Of a stretch of DNA of 57,966 nt, positions 35,169 to 43,500 are shown in pieces. The stretch lies in contig NZ_BMNB01000037.1 of NCBI RefSeq assembly GCF_014646235.1, positions 1 to 57,966 of the forward strand, read 5' to 3'. Position 1 is the stretch's first letter. Each line of letters opens with the position of its first letter. The DNA comes from Micromonospora sonchi. Its GTDB lineage: Bacteria; Actinomycetota; Actinomycetes; Mycobacteriales; Micromonosporaceae. Below the pieces are notes generated by a model. It was not told the DNA's origin and did not search any database. It saw only the letters and a list, made by a program, of their open reading frames with translations. The position numbers and the translations under genes were made by a program.

Positions 35169-36239
35169 GTGGCAGGCAGACCGCTTCTTGAGCTGGTGCG
35201 TGACGACATCCGGAGCTTCACCGCCTCCGTCGACGCCGAGGTGCTGCGACCGCACGACGACGCAGTGGTGAGCCGCGCCGACCGACTCCGCGTGGCGATC
35301 TGCGTCGCCGCCGTGAACAACCACCAGTCCCTGCTCGAGCAGTACGCCGCGGAGCTCGACACCCTGGAACCGGGCGCCGCCGCCGTGGTGGCTCAGGGCC
35401 GGTGGACCCAACTTCCCGAGCGAACCGCTGCGCTGCTGGATCACGCGGAGCAGGTGGCGCTCGACCCGGCCCACTCCGGCGAGGAGGAGATCGGGCAGTT
35501 GGTGCAGATGGGGATCACCGCCACGGAGATCGTCGTGGTGACCCAGATCGTGGGCTACGTCAGCTATCGCACCCGCCTGCTCGCGGGTCTGTCCGCGCTG
35601 GCCGCCGCGGGTCCGGGGGCCACCACCGCCGCGCCCAGCAGCGCCCAGCAGGCGACCTCACCCGCTCTCCCGACGCCTTCCGTCCGCTTCCCGACCTACC
35701 GCTGGCGGCCATTTGTCGACGCTCCCGCACCTCCGGAAAAGGAGGCGGGAGCCGACGCGAGAACGCCGAAGAAATGGTCGCCGTTCTACCTGACGCTGCT
35801 GCACGACCCCCGTGTGCTCGGCGAGCGCACTGCGTTGTACGACGCGATCATGACCGGAACCGGCAAGCTGGACAGGGCCGACCGCGAACTCGCGGCGCTG
35901 GCGACCTCGCTGACCACCGGGTGCGAATACTGCGCCTCGGTGCACGGTCGCCGCCAAGTCCAGCTCTCCAAGGACCAAGTCACCGCCGTCCTACTCGCCG
36001 AGGCCGGCCCGTCGGCCCTTGCCGACCCCAGGCAGCGGACGGTCGCCACCGTCGCCGCCAAGATCGCACCCACGCCGCCCACCGTGGACGCGGCCGACGT
36101 CGACAGCCTCCGCAGCGTCGGTCTCGACGCCCCGGCGATCGCTGACTTCTTCGCGGTCAGCGCCATGTTCGCCTGGGCAAACCGGCTGATGATGACCCTC
36201 GGACAGGCCGAGCTTCCCCCGTCGAACCGGACACCCTGA
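35169..36239 (+). CDS. Two-domain CMD/alkylhydroperoxidase protein (fused Avi_7170/Avi_7169-like)
   Basis: 356 residues. The N-terminal half (1-130, ELVRDDIRSFTASVDAEVLRPHDDAVVSRADRLRVAICVAAVNNH...EEIGQLVQMGITATEIVVVTQIVGYVSYRTRLLAGL) is CMD-like without CxxC. An Ala/Pro linker (140-185) leads to a C-terminal AhpD domain with the redox motif TGCEYCASVHGR. In other bacteria these correspond, as I recall, to two adjacent proteins (TIGR04029 and TIGR04030); here they are one chain. GTG 35169 has GAGGAGGA 5 nt upstream. Probable thiol peroxidase or reductase in the same physiological unit as the ABC importer. Confidence 0.78.
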   Translation: MAGRPLLELVRDDIRSFTASVDAEVLRPHDDAVVSRADRLRVAICVAAVNNHQSLLEQYAAELDTLEPGAAAVVAQGRWTQLPERTAALLDHAEQVALDPAHSGEEEIGQLVQMGITATEIVVVTQIVGYVSYRTRLLAGLSALAAAGPGATTAAPSSAQQATSPALPTPSVRFPTYRWRPFVDAPAPPEKEAGADARTPKKWSPFYLTLLHDPRVLGERTALYDAIMTGTGKLDRADRELAALATSLTTGCEYCASVHGRRQVQLSKDQVTAVLLAEAGPSALADPRQRTVATVAAKIAPTPPTVDAADVDSLRSVGLDAPAIADFFAVSAMFAWANRLMMTLGQAELPPSNRTP

Positions 36240-36271
36240 TCCCTGGCAGGAGAGCCAGGACAAAGGATGTC

Positions 36272-36330
36272 TTGGGGGCACGTCCCTCGCAGTACACCGA
36301 ACAGTTCCGCAAGGACGCGGTGCCGTTCTA
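36272..36330 (+). mobile_element. IS3-type orfA 5' remnant
   Basis: Reading from TTG 36272 the peptide begins LGARPSQYTEQFRKDAV, the N-terminus of IS3-family OrfA proteins, then loses similarity. Only about 18 codons are recognisable. Confidence 0.5.
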
Positions 36331-36386
36331 CTACGCCGACGGTGCGCTGGACCCGGTCACCACCCCGAAGGACTCGCCGAGTTCGG

Positions 36387-36554
36387 GGGAAGCCGCTGCT
36401 GCTCGCCGGTGAGTACGACGTCGGGCTGCCACCGCGGAACGCCACCGAGCATGCCGGTCTGTTCGAGCATGCCGAGTTGGCGGTGCCGCCCGGAGCCGGG
36501 CACTTCGTTCCGGGTGAACGTGCTCATCGGTCCGATGGAGGATGTAGAGCCTGA
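36387..36554 (+). pseudogene. Alpha/beta-hydrolase C-terminal fragment
   Basis: The frame reads GKPLLLAGEYDVGLPPRNAT, then EHAGLFEHAELAVPPGAGHF, which carries the acidic-residue strand and catalytic His (GAGHF) of an alpha/beta hydrolase. No N-terminal half or nucleophile elbow is present; it is a stranded 3' fragment between IS remnants. Confidence 0.55.
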
Positions 36555-36609
36555 GGGTGTGCCCGCATTTTCGGACATCTACTCGGACTGGCAGTCTCGG
36601 ATATTGACG

Positions 36610-36885
36610 CGATTGCTGTTGGTTTGCATGATGCGCCAGGCATCGACGTCGGCCTGGTCAGCCGGCGAGCTGGCGGCCTCGGCCAGCGAGCCAGCTGAGC
36701 AGGGCGGTGGCTTGGAGGATCTGTTCGCCTGCGTAGCGGCGCCCGGCCGGGCTGATCGGCCGGGTCTCGGCGCAGGCGCCGAGCCGGGGCATGACGTGCC
36801 AGGTGGCGAAACGGCGCAGCAGGTGGGCGTGGTCCGGGTCGCCGACGTCGGCGAGGTGTTCGTGTAGCCATCGCTCGAGCAGGAT
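36610..36885 (-). pseudogene. Decayed site-specific integrase fragment
   Basis: The minus strand encodes ILLERWLHEHLADVGDPDHA, HLLRRFATWHVMPRLGACAE and PAGRRYAGEQILQATALLSW, stops at a TGA, and resumes in another frame with QADVDAWRI. This resembles the N-terminal SAM-like DNA-binding region of actinobacterial tyrosine-recombinase-type integrases (recollection). The catalytic domain is missing. Confidence 0.5.
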
Positions 36886-36902
36886 CTACTTGTCGATCGC
36901 GG

Positions 36903-38303
36903 TCACGACCCTAGATGCCCCTGGACCTGGCGTAGCTGCTGCAGCGCCGTCGGCGGGTCGACCGCGAGCTGCTGGTGGGCGCGGGCCAGGTCGATGGCGA
37001 GCGGATCCTCGTCGAGCGGCTTGCGGCGGACCGCGCCGAGGTCCAAGTGCCGCCAATCGGCCACGATCTGCGAGTCGCGGCGGAAGACCTCCAGCACGAC
37101 CGAGTAGTAGAGCAGGGCGGCGGCCAGCGCGGTCGATGCTTCGGTCGGCTCCGGGTCGGCGAGCAGCTCGTCCGCCGCCGTCCGCAGCCCGCGGGCGGTG
37201 ATTTTCGGCCACTGCGGGTCGGACATCAGCTTCACCAGCTTCGGGTCCCCGCCCTCGGCGACGTCGCGCACGATCCGCTGCTGGAAGCCCCGCTTCACTG
37301 CCTGCACCTCAAGAGCCACGAGCTGGGCGGTCATCGCATCGAGCTCCTTGCCAACCGTCGACCTGCGGTGCAGCTCGAACATCATCCGAGCCACCCGCAG
37401 CACGTCCCGCGGCATGCCGCCGGCCAGGCAGTGGCAGAGCATCCAGAAACACGACGGTACGCCGGACAGCCGGTGCCGCAGCAGAGTGACCGAGTCGGAC
37501 ATCAGCATCGGGCGCAGGTGAACGACGTGGTCGAAGGCGCTGTCGAAGACCGTCCGGGTGCGCACCACCCGCCGCTCGAAGTTGACTAGTGCCTCCTCCG
37601 AGACTGATACCAGATAGGCGCAGTGCTTTATCCCGAAGATGGCCTTGATTTCGTTGAGGAACCGCTCCGCCAGCTCCGGTTCGGCGATCCGGTCCAGCTC
37701 ATCGATCGCGATGACCAGCCTTCCGCGGTTGTCGGTCTCGTCGCGCCACCATGCCGCCACCTCGGTGGTGAACTCGCGGTAGGCGGCCACCACGTCGGGC
37801 AGGCTCAGCGGCTGCTCGGCCCACTGCCGGCCCCACTTCCAGCCGAGTTGCACCGACAGCGGCGCCGCCTGGCCCGAGTGCTCGACCGAGAGCGTCTGCA
37901 GGAACCGGATCTGCCGCAGCCGCCGGGTGGCCTCGGCGGACAGGCGTACCCCGCTGGTCTGGCCGCCGGCCCAGAGACGGCGCGCCATCAGGCAGCATGC
38001 GACACCGAGCACAAGGTAGGTCCCGGCCAGCTGGGGCAGCGTGCGGCTTTCCCGCCCTCCCTGGCCGGTCGTGACTCCGGCGACTACTACGAGGCCTCCG
38101 TTGCCATAGGACTCGCGCCCGACAGGCAATCCCGCGTTCGTCTCTGTCGTACGTAGCAGCGTGACGTAGGCGCCCCACTCATCTCCTTCAACGCCCTCGC
38201 TGGGCGTCGCCCCGCGCTCCGAGGGCGCATCGGCCACAAAAGACTCCGACACAGAGCGCGGCACCGGTTTCAGACGCCGTTTCCGGTGGATGGGAACTTG
38301 CAT
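36903..38303 (-). CDS. P-loop NTPase C-terminal part, Walker A missing (KAP/YobI-like)
   Basis: 466 residues from ATG 38303. A hydrophobic segment TYLVLGVACCLMARRLW (about 95-111) could be a membrane helix. RLVIAIDELDRI (about 185) is a clear Walker B with adjacent AELAERFLNEIKAIFGIKHCAYLVSVSEEAL, as in KAP/STAND-type NTPases; the LRQIRFLQTLS segment before it also fits. No Walker A is visible in the window part, and the open frame upstream of 38303 is unrelated low-complexity sequence followed by IS fragments. It is therefore probably the 3' portion of a longer NTPase gene that lost its 5' end. Such proteins are often defence or membrane-associated switches. Confidence 0.55.
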   Translation of the reverse strand: MQVPIHRKRRLKPVPRSVSESFVADAPSERGATPSEGVEGDEWGAYVTLLRTTETNAGLPVGRESYGNGGLVVVAGVTTGQGGRESRTLPQLAGTYLVLGVACCLMARRLWAGGQTSGVRLSAEATRRLRQIRFLQTLSVEHSGQAAPLSVQLGWKWGRQWAEQPLSLPDVVAAYREFTTEVAAWWRDETDNRGRLVIAIDELDRIAEPELAERFLNEIKAIFGIKHCAYLVSVSEEALVNFERRVVRTRTVFDSAFDHVVHLRPMLMSDSVTLLRHRLSGVPSCFWMLCHCLAGGMPRDVLRVARMMFELHRRSTVGKELDAMTAQLVALEVQAVKRGFQQRIVRDVAEGGDPKLVKLMSDPQWPKITARGLRTAADELLADPEPTEASTALAAALLYYSVVLEVFRRDSQIVADWRHLDLGAVRRKPLDEDPLAIDLARAHQQLAVDPPTALQQLRQVQGHLGS

Positions 38304-38482
38304 CGACTGGAGATTAGGGTGCAGGCAATCCAGCTTTCGCCATATCACGTCCTCGTCCTGCCGCTGGGCTGGTCTGGAACCTGGGATGTGCACGAGACCA
38401 TCCGGAAGGTCTACGTGCTGGTCGACTGCGCCTAGGCGTACTGCAGATCTTGTAGTGGTTGATCGCCGACGATGTATCGGTG

Positions 38483-38550
38483 GTGCGTCGTGGCGAGTTG
38501 ACTGATGAGGCGTGGGCGGTGATCGCGCCGCTGCTACCTGAGCCGGGCGG
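38483..38550 (+). mobile_element. IS5-type transposase 5' remnant
   Basis: VRRGELTDEAWAVIAPLLPE is the N-terminus of IS5/IS4-type transposases; similarity ends after 22 codons. Together with the next feature it fills the 38304-38779 gap. Confidence 0.5.
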
Positions 38551-38585
38551 TGTGTGGGGGTGGTGGCGGGATCACCGCCAGGCCA

Positions 38586-38732
38586 GCGCTGGTGCTGGAT
38601 TCCGGCCGCAGGATCCGGGACGTGGGCCGGGAGTTGGGCGTCAACCACGAGACGCTGCGTAACTGGGTGGCTCAGCTGCGGCAGGAACCGGTGCAGCAGG
38701 GTGTGTCCTTGGCGCCCGATACAACCCGTTAG
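38586..38732 (+). mobile_element. IS3-type orfA internal remnant
   Basis: ALVLDSGRRIRDVGRELGV then NHETLRNWVAQLRQE is the helix-turn-helix of an IS3-family OrfA, on the same strand as the 36272 remnant and starting roughly where that one loses similarity. They could be halves of a single interrupted orfA, or of two copies. Confidence 0.5.
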
Positions 38733-38779
38733 GTGATGATTGCCAGTAGTAGTGACCGCGTGGGGAGGGGGGCGGGCGA

Positions 38780-39967
38780 TTGGCCGGAGGCGGCGGGTTG
38801 AATCGGCTGTCCCGTACCGTCGGTCTGCTGGGGCTGCGCTATCCCGGCGGGCCGGGGCTGAACGAAGAGCGGCATGCCACCTGGCTTGAACTCTTCTTCG
38901 ATCTGGTATTCGTCCTGGCCCTGTTGGGCGTGACCGCGCGGTTGGACATCCGGGCATCGCCGACTGCAGCAGAGCTCGTCGTTGCCGTCGTGCTCTACGT
39001 GCTCATCCAGTGGTCATGGATCGGCCAGTCTTTCTACGACACCCGCTACGACCCGGACGACACTCTGCACCGACTGCTCGTGCTGGCTGCGACGGTTGGT
39101 GCTGGCGCCATTACCCTCGGGGTGCAGCAGGCCCCCTCCGGCCTGCTGCTGCCGGTCGGGTACCTGATCGTGCGTGGCTGTCTGCTCCTGATGTACCTGC
39201 GAGTCCTCGCAGCCGACCGGTCCGCCTGGGATCTGGTCGCCGTCTATCTCACCGGATTCGGTACCGGGTGGTTGCTCTGGGCTGGGTCACTGGCCATCTC
39301 CCCGACCGTACGACCGGCAGTGTGGATCACCGCCCTGGCTGTTGAGCTGCTCACCCCGTGGCTCGGCCGCCGCTGGCTGCGCCGCCATCCCGTACACAGC
39401 ACCCACCTGCCTGAACGGCTGGGGCAGTTCACCATCATTCTGCTCGGCGCCACGCTGACCAACCTGCGTGACGCGGTACCCACCGCCCACCCGCCCGCCC
39501 GCGTGGTGGCCGCCGCCGTTGCGGCCTTCCTTCTGCCCGCCAGCATCTGGTGGATTTACACCACCTACGTGAACAGCAGGCTCGCTGTGCCGCAGTTGGG
39601 CAGCGGTCAGGGCTACGCCTATCTCCACACACCCGCCGGCGCGGCCATGCTCTTCCTGGGATGGGCGCTGGGCGTTGTGGTGTACGAGATCGGGCAGTCG
39701 CGTCAGATGCCGCTCAACGCGCGACTCGTGCTGGGCGGGTCGATCGTCACGTGGATGCTGTCCGGGTTGGGTCTGCACCGCTTCGCTCTCGGTCGCATGC
39801 CCCGGCGCCGGTTCATCGTCGGCCTGGCGGGAATCACACTGGCCATCGTGGTGACGCTGGTGGTCACCGAACCCGGCCTGCTGCTCGGGCTCACCTCGGC
39901 GCTTCTCGTCGGGTACGCCATCGTGGTCAGCCCGCAGATCGTCAAGGCCACCAAAGGTTATCGATGA
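38780..39967 (+). CDS. Low temperature requirement protein A (LtrA)-like membrane protein
   Basis: 395-residue polytopic membrane protein with roughly ten hydrophobic segments. The LtrA hallmark near the N-terminus, RHATWLELFFDLVFVLAL, is present, as is ERLGQFTIILLGATLT in the middle. Family function is unknown beyond a low-temperature growth phenotype reported for Listeria ltrA. TTG 38780 follows a G-rich ribosome-like stretch; a TTG at 38798 is an alternative. Confidence 0.82.
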   Translation: MAGGGGLNRLSRTVGLLGLRYPGGPGLNEERHATWLELFFDLVFVLALLGVTARLDIRASPTAAELVVAVVLYVLIQWSWIGQSFYDTRYDPDDTLHRLLVLAATVGAGAITLGVQQAPSGLLLPVGYLIVRGCLLLMYLRVLAADRSAWDLVAVYLTGFGTGWLLWAGSLAISPTVRPAVWITALAVELLTPWLGRRWLRRHPVHSTHLPERLGQFTIILLGATLTNLRDAVPTAHPPARVVAAAVAAFLLPASIWWIYTTYVNSRLAVPQLGSGQGYAYLHTPAGAAMLFLGWALGVVVYEIGQSRQMPLNARLVLGGSIVTWMLSGLGLHRFALGRMPRRRFIVGLAGITLAIVVTLVVTEPGLLLGLTSALLVGYAIVVSPQIVKATKGYR

Positions 39968-40022
39968 GCTTCCCTGTCATAACGGGGGCGCCCGCCCGAA
40001 CGAGTGCCCGCTCAGCCCTGTT

Positions 40023-40849
40023 GGCGCCGTTGCGTTGTGGGATCGGATCGGAAGACGCGTTATGCCCGTGCCGCATGGGCGGGTCAGATCGCTTGGGCGA
40101 GTTCGGTAAACGCCGCTGCGACCCGCAGAGCGGGCGGGGTGTCGATGGCGAGTTCGTAGTGGCCGCGGCGGAGGTTCTGCATGAAGGCGTGGCCGGCGAT
40201 GATCACCTGTGCTGTCTTGTCCGTTCGTAGCCCGCGCATGGGTCTCAACCGGTGTTTCAACTGGCTGTGATCCGCTTCGATCGGATTGTTCGCGTACCGT
40301 TCGACGTGGTGCCACGCGGACGGGATCAGCTCGTCGAGCACGGCAGGGTAGACCGCGGCGGCGTCGGTGACGATCTCGCTGGGTGTCACCTTCAACGTGG
40401 ACAGCGCGCGTCGGAAGAACCCCCGGGCGGCGCAGGCGTCACGGCGGGTCGAGACCAGCACGTCGATGACCTGCCCATACTGGTCGACCGCCCGGTACAC
40501 GTAGTGCCATACGCCGTTCACCTTCACGTATGTTTCGTCGACGTACCACCTGTCACCTGGCGAGTGGCGGGAGAATCGGGCGGCGTCGACCAGCAGCGGT
40601 GTGAACCGCTGCACCCACCGGTAGACGGTGACGTGATCGACCTCGACCCCACGTTCGACCAGCAGTTCCTCAACGTCGCGATACGAGAGGTTGAAGCGCA
40701 GATACCAGCGGACCGCGACCACGATCACCTCGGTCGGGAACCGGAACCCGGCGAACGCCGATGTCGGAGGCAGCCACGGGCGAGAGCGGGTCGATGGCTT
40801 CACTGCTCAAGCCTGCCTCGATCTTGCGAACGCTCAATGCAACGGTGCC
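40023..40849. mobile_element. IS6-family insertion sequence
   Basis: 827 bp bounded by 15-bp imperfect terminal inverted repeats: GGCGCCGTTGCGTTG at 40023-40037 and its partner GGCACCGTTGCATTG read inward on the minus strand at 40849-40835 (13 of 15 identical). IS6 elements are about 0.8 kb with GG-starting ends. The 8-bp flanks (GCCCTGTT and CTCGGTCG) do not match, so there is no direct target duplication; one side may have recombined. Confidence 0.75.
40084..40803 (-). CDS. IS6-family transposase
   Basis: 239-residue DDE transposase, normal IS6/IS26 length. Starts SAFAGFRFPTEVIVVAVRWYLRFNLSYRDVEELL; catalytic D in RWYVDETYVKV, D in EIVTDAAAVYP and E in NPIEADHSQLKHRL. It looks intact. The element's right end lies only 21 bp from the start of the DUF6244-like gene and may influence its expression. 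Confidence 0.9.
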   Translation of the reverse strand: MKPSTRSRPWLPPTSAFAGFRFPTEVIVVAVRWYLRFNLSYRDVEELLVERGVEVDHVTVYRWVQRFTPLLVDAARFSRHSPGDRWYVDETYVKVNGVWHYVYRAVDQYGQVIDVLVSTRRDACAARGFFRRALSTLKVTPSEIVTDAAAVYPAVLDELIPSAWHHVERYANNPIEADHSQLKHRLRPMRGLRTDKTAQVIIAGHAFMQNLRRGHYELAIDTPPALRVAAAFTELAQAI

Positions 40850-40870
40850 CTCGGTCGGGGTGATTGATTC

Positions 40871-41401
40871 GTGTCGAGCATTGAGGAGATCGCCGGCGAG
40901 CTGCGGGCTGTGACTGCGGGTCTGGAGCGGGCACAGAGTCTCACCGCGGCGGCTGATCATCAGGTTCAGCAGGTCGCTGCCCGAGCCGTTGGTGCGGGGT
41001 TCGCGGCGGTCGCGGCCGGGATGGCGCGGGTTCGCGCCGCGATTTCCGCTGTTCAGGTGGGGCTGGGTGGGGCCGCCGGGACGGTGGGTGAGGCGGCTAC
41101 CGCTGCCGTGAGTGTGCCTCGGGAGGCTGCTACTCCTCAGGAGACCATTACTGGGTTGGCGCAGGTGCAGCAGGCCGTCGCGGGTGCCCGTGAGGCCACC
41201 ACCGCGGTGATCGGTCATGTCGATCAGGCCAGGCAACTCGTCGGTACGGTTTTGCGGGGCGGGCAGCCGGGCCCGCTTTTGCAGTCTCTTGACGGCGTCA
41301 AGCAGGTTTTGGTGCTTGTGGTTCAGCGGTGTGGTGCCGTGCAGCAGGCTGCTGAAGCGGCGGTTGGGCAGGCGCGGGGGTTGGGGTCGTCGGGAAACTG
41401 A
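40871..41401 (+). CDS. DUF6244-like Ala-rich helical protein
   Basis: 176 residues, almost entirely predicted helix, rich in Ala/Val/Gln/Gly and without Cys-based or enzymatic motifs except one Cys near the end. EEIAGELRAVTAGLERAQSL and the terminal QSLDGVKQVLVLVVQRCGAVQQAAEAAVGQARGLGSSGN resemble a Micromonosporaceae family I recall as DUF6244. Its helical, WXG-like character and position directly before a toxin gene suggest a chaperone, adaptor or N-terminal trafficking module. GTG start, weak ribosome site. The toxin frame overlaps its last 15 codons in the -1 frame. Confidence 0.65.
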   Translation: MSSIEEIAGELRAVTAGLERAQSLTAAADHQVQQVAARAVGAGFAAVAAGMARVRAAISAVQVGLGGAAGTVGEAATAAVSVPREAATPQETITGLAQVQQAVAGAREATTAVIGHVDQARQLVGTVLRGGQPGPLLQSLDGVKQVLVLVVQRCGAVQQAAEAAVGQARGLGSSGN

Positions 41402-41439
41402 TCGGGGCCGGTCGTCCTGCACCGGCCAGCCCTGCGCCG

Positions 41440-41979
41440 ATGATTCGCGGCGATGCGTCGCGCGTGGTGTCCGAGCAGCAGCAGGACGATCTTTCGGCGT
41501 GGGGTAGGAAAGCCACGGGGACCGAGAATGGCACGCCGACTGGGCCGCGTACCAGGGTCGGAGCCAGGGCGGATGACAGCAGTCGACGAGCTTTGGAGTT
41601 GGAGAACGAGTGTGCCGATACCGTTGCCGTGAAGGGGTACCGGGTGCGTCAGAATCCCACGGGGCAGCAGGTCGGCGATGCCCGCGCCCGTACCGGTGAC
41701 CGTGGTAACCCGGACAAGGATCCGGACTATCTGATCGAGGGGCACGTCTTCGACTGTTACTCGCCGCAGGCCCGGACGTCGGTGCGCAACGTGTGGAGCC
41801 AGGTCCGGGAGAAGATCGACGATGAGCAGACGCAGCGGGTGGTGCTGAACTTGAAGGATTGGGAGGGTGACGTGGTGGCTTTGCGGCGGCAGTTCGACCA
41901 GTGGCCGATCGGCGGGTTGAAGGAACTGGCGGTGGTCACCCGCGACGGTACGATCCGTCAGATCGTCCGGCGAGACTAA
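41440..41979 (+). CDS. CdiA-type C-terminal tRNase toxin domain protein
   Basis: 179 residues. After a variable N-terminal 55 residues, RRALELENECADTVAVKGYRVRQNP, DPDYLIEGHVFDCYSP, SVRNVWSQVREKIDDEQTQRVVLNL and FDQWPIGGLKELAVVTRDG match the CdiA C-terminal nuclease fold (PF18451-type; tRNase in characterised CDI toxins). The PDYxIxGxVFDCY strand holds the likely acidic active-site residues. ATG 41440 has no clear ribosome site and the frame is open upstream to 41356 inside the DUF6244-like gene. No secretion signal. Immunity gene follows 13 nt later. Confidence 0.72.
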   Translation: MIRGDASRVVSEQQQDDLSAWGRKATGTENGTPTGPRTRVGARADDSSRRALELENECADTVAVKGYRVRQNPTGQQVGDARARTGDRGNPDKDPDYLIEGHVFDCYSPQARTSVRNVWSQVREKIDDEQTQRVVLNLKDWEGDVVALRRQFDQWPIGGLKELAVVTRDGTIRQIVRRD

Positions 41980-41992
41980 AGGGGGCACCCTG

Positions 41993-42445
41993 ATGGCCGT
42001 GGAGTTCCGCCTGGTCCTGGCCGGTGACCCGCCCGTCGCAGAGGTAGCTGCCCTGACCGCTGCCGACCCCCGCGAAGTCCCACGTCCGACGTCGAACCCT
42101 GCCCTCTTCTCCGCCCGGCTGTACGATCAGCGCGGCTACGCCATCACCGTCCGCGCCGGAAGCGACGGCTACTGGGATGCCGAAGCCGACGGCGAGGCCC
42201 GGTGGGAATGGGAACCCGCGACGTACGTGTCCGTCACCTTCTCCATGCGGGCCGACGACATCGTCGAGAAGGGAATCCCCAACATGGTCGCGGCGGTCAG
42301 GAGAGTCCTCGCCAGCCGCACCGAGGACGCGGCGTTGGTGCAGGACGGCAACTACCTGCTCCTGACCCGAGCCGACGGCATCATCCACACTCACCGCCCG
42401 GACTGGTGGCACCACTACCACCTCGACGGATCCTTCCCCGGCTGA
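41993..42445 (+). CDS. SitI3-like immunity protein
   Basis: 150 residues; AAAGGGGG ribosome site before ATG 41993 and 13 nt after the toxin stop. MAVEFRLVLAGDP, YVSVTFSMRADD, IVEKGIPNMVAAVRRVLASRTEDAALVQDGNYLLLTRADG and the WW/Pro-rich tail fit the SitI3/immunity-type proteins of polymorphic toxin loci (recollection). Role inferred from position: neutralises the nuclease in the producing cell. Confidence 0.6.
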   Translation: MAVEFRLVLAGDPPVAEVAALTAADPREVPRPTSNPALFSARLYDQRGYAITVRAGSDGYWDAEADGEARWEWEPATYVSVTFSMRADDIVEKGIPNMVAAVRRVLASRTEDAALVQDGNYLLLTRADGIIHTHRPDWWHHYHLDGSFPG

Positions 42446-42497
42446 CCCTCACCGCGATCGAGCGGGCAGGACGCAGTGTCAGTGACCGCGTGGACGC

Positions 42498-43500
42498 TTA
42501 CCCCGATCTGGCAGTTGGCGACCTTTCCGAACGTGCCGGAGTGCTGCCGGGCAACACCAGGTGAGCCAGTGCCGTCCTTTTCGGGAAGGCGCGGCGGCCG
42601 GGGAACAGCCAGCGCGAGTCGCGGTTGGTGGCGGTGCGCATGTTGGCGCGCCCCGAAACATCGCCGGACGGCCCCGTCGGTGTTGCCGTGTCCGGCTCCC
42701 TGGCGGCCTGCGGCCGGCATCGGCCGGTACGGCAACACCAGATGGGGCTAGGTGCCGGAGACTCCCCTACCCGGCCCGGGTCCTTCCCGGCTGATTCATC
42801 GCCCGTGGGATCCCGCGTCAGGGCCGCGACCCACTCTCGCAACTGTCTCGTGAGACGGGTTTCCTTCACCAGGATCGCGATGCCGAGGCCGATGAGCGCC
42901 ACCCCGAGGCCGATGAGCGCTGCCCCGGCCAGCAGGGTGACGGCGGTATCGGTGGTGTTGGTGGTAAGAACGGCGATGATCGTCAGGGCGGCTGCGGTCA
43001 GAGTGGCGTAGGCGGCCCAGGACGCCGGACCGACGGCGGCCACGATTGCGTCGAGCAGGGCGAGGGCGAGCAGGGGACCGGGCGGTGTAGCGAACCAGGG
43101 GCGCGCGGGGCGGCAGCCGGCGCAGCGAGGCAACAGCCGACAGGACCGCGCCGGCCACGGTCGCGCCGGCCACGCCCCGGTAGCCGAAATCGTTGCTCAG
43201 GACGTTGACGCCCATGCCGCCGGCCGCACCGAGGAGCGTCACGGACAGCCGTCCGCGCCACTCCAACCGGGTCCGTGGCCCGTCGGGTTCACCGCTGGTG
43301 GTCACCCTGACCGCATGACGTGACAGTTCGGCGGTGGCCATGTGGTCCTCGAGTTGTTGCTGCAGCGCATCGTCGTCGAGTTCGTCGTCGAGCAGGTCGG
43401 TCAGCGGTCGGTCGCTCTGCTGGATGTCCGTGTAGATTCGGTGTCGTACCGGCTCGGGTGTGTCCTGGCCTTCGACCAGGTCGACGACTTGACCGCTCAC
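42498..43500 (-). pseudogene. Frameshifted small membrane protein
   Basis: From GTG 43500 the frame encodes a charged N-terminus (IYTDIQQSDRPLTDLLDDELDDDALQQQLEDHMATAELSRHAV) and the first membrane helix (GVAGATVAGAVLSAVASLRRLP). It then switches to Arg/Pro junk, while the +1 frame from about 43130 encodes three more hydrophobic segments (LLALALLDAIVAAVG, YATLTAAALTIIAVLT, TLLAGAALIGLGVALIGLGI) and ends KETRLTRQLREWVAALTRDP. One +1 frameshift in a GC-rich run near 43100 separates them. Function unknown. Confidence 0.55.

Noticed and set aside
40015..40857. 8-bp target duplication of the IS6 element
   Set aside because: Flanks GCCCTGTT and CTCGGTCG differ.
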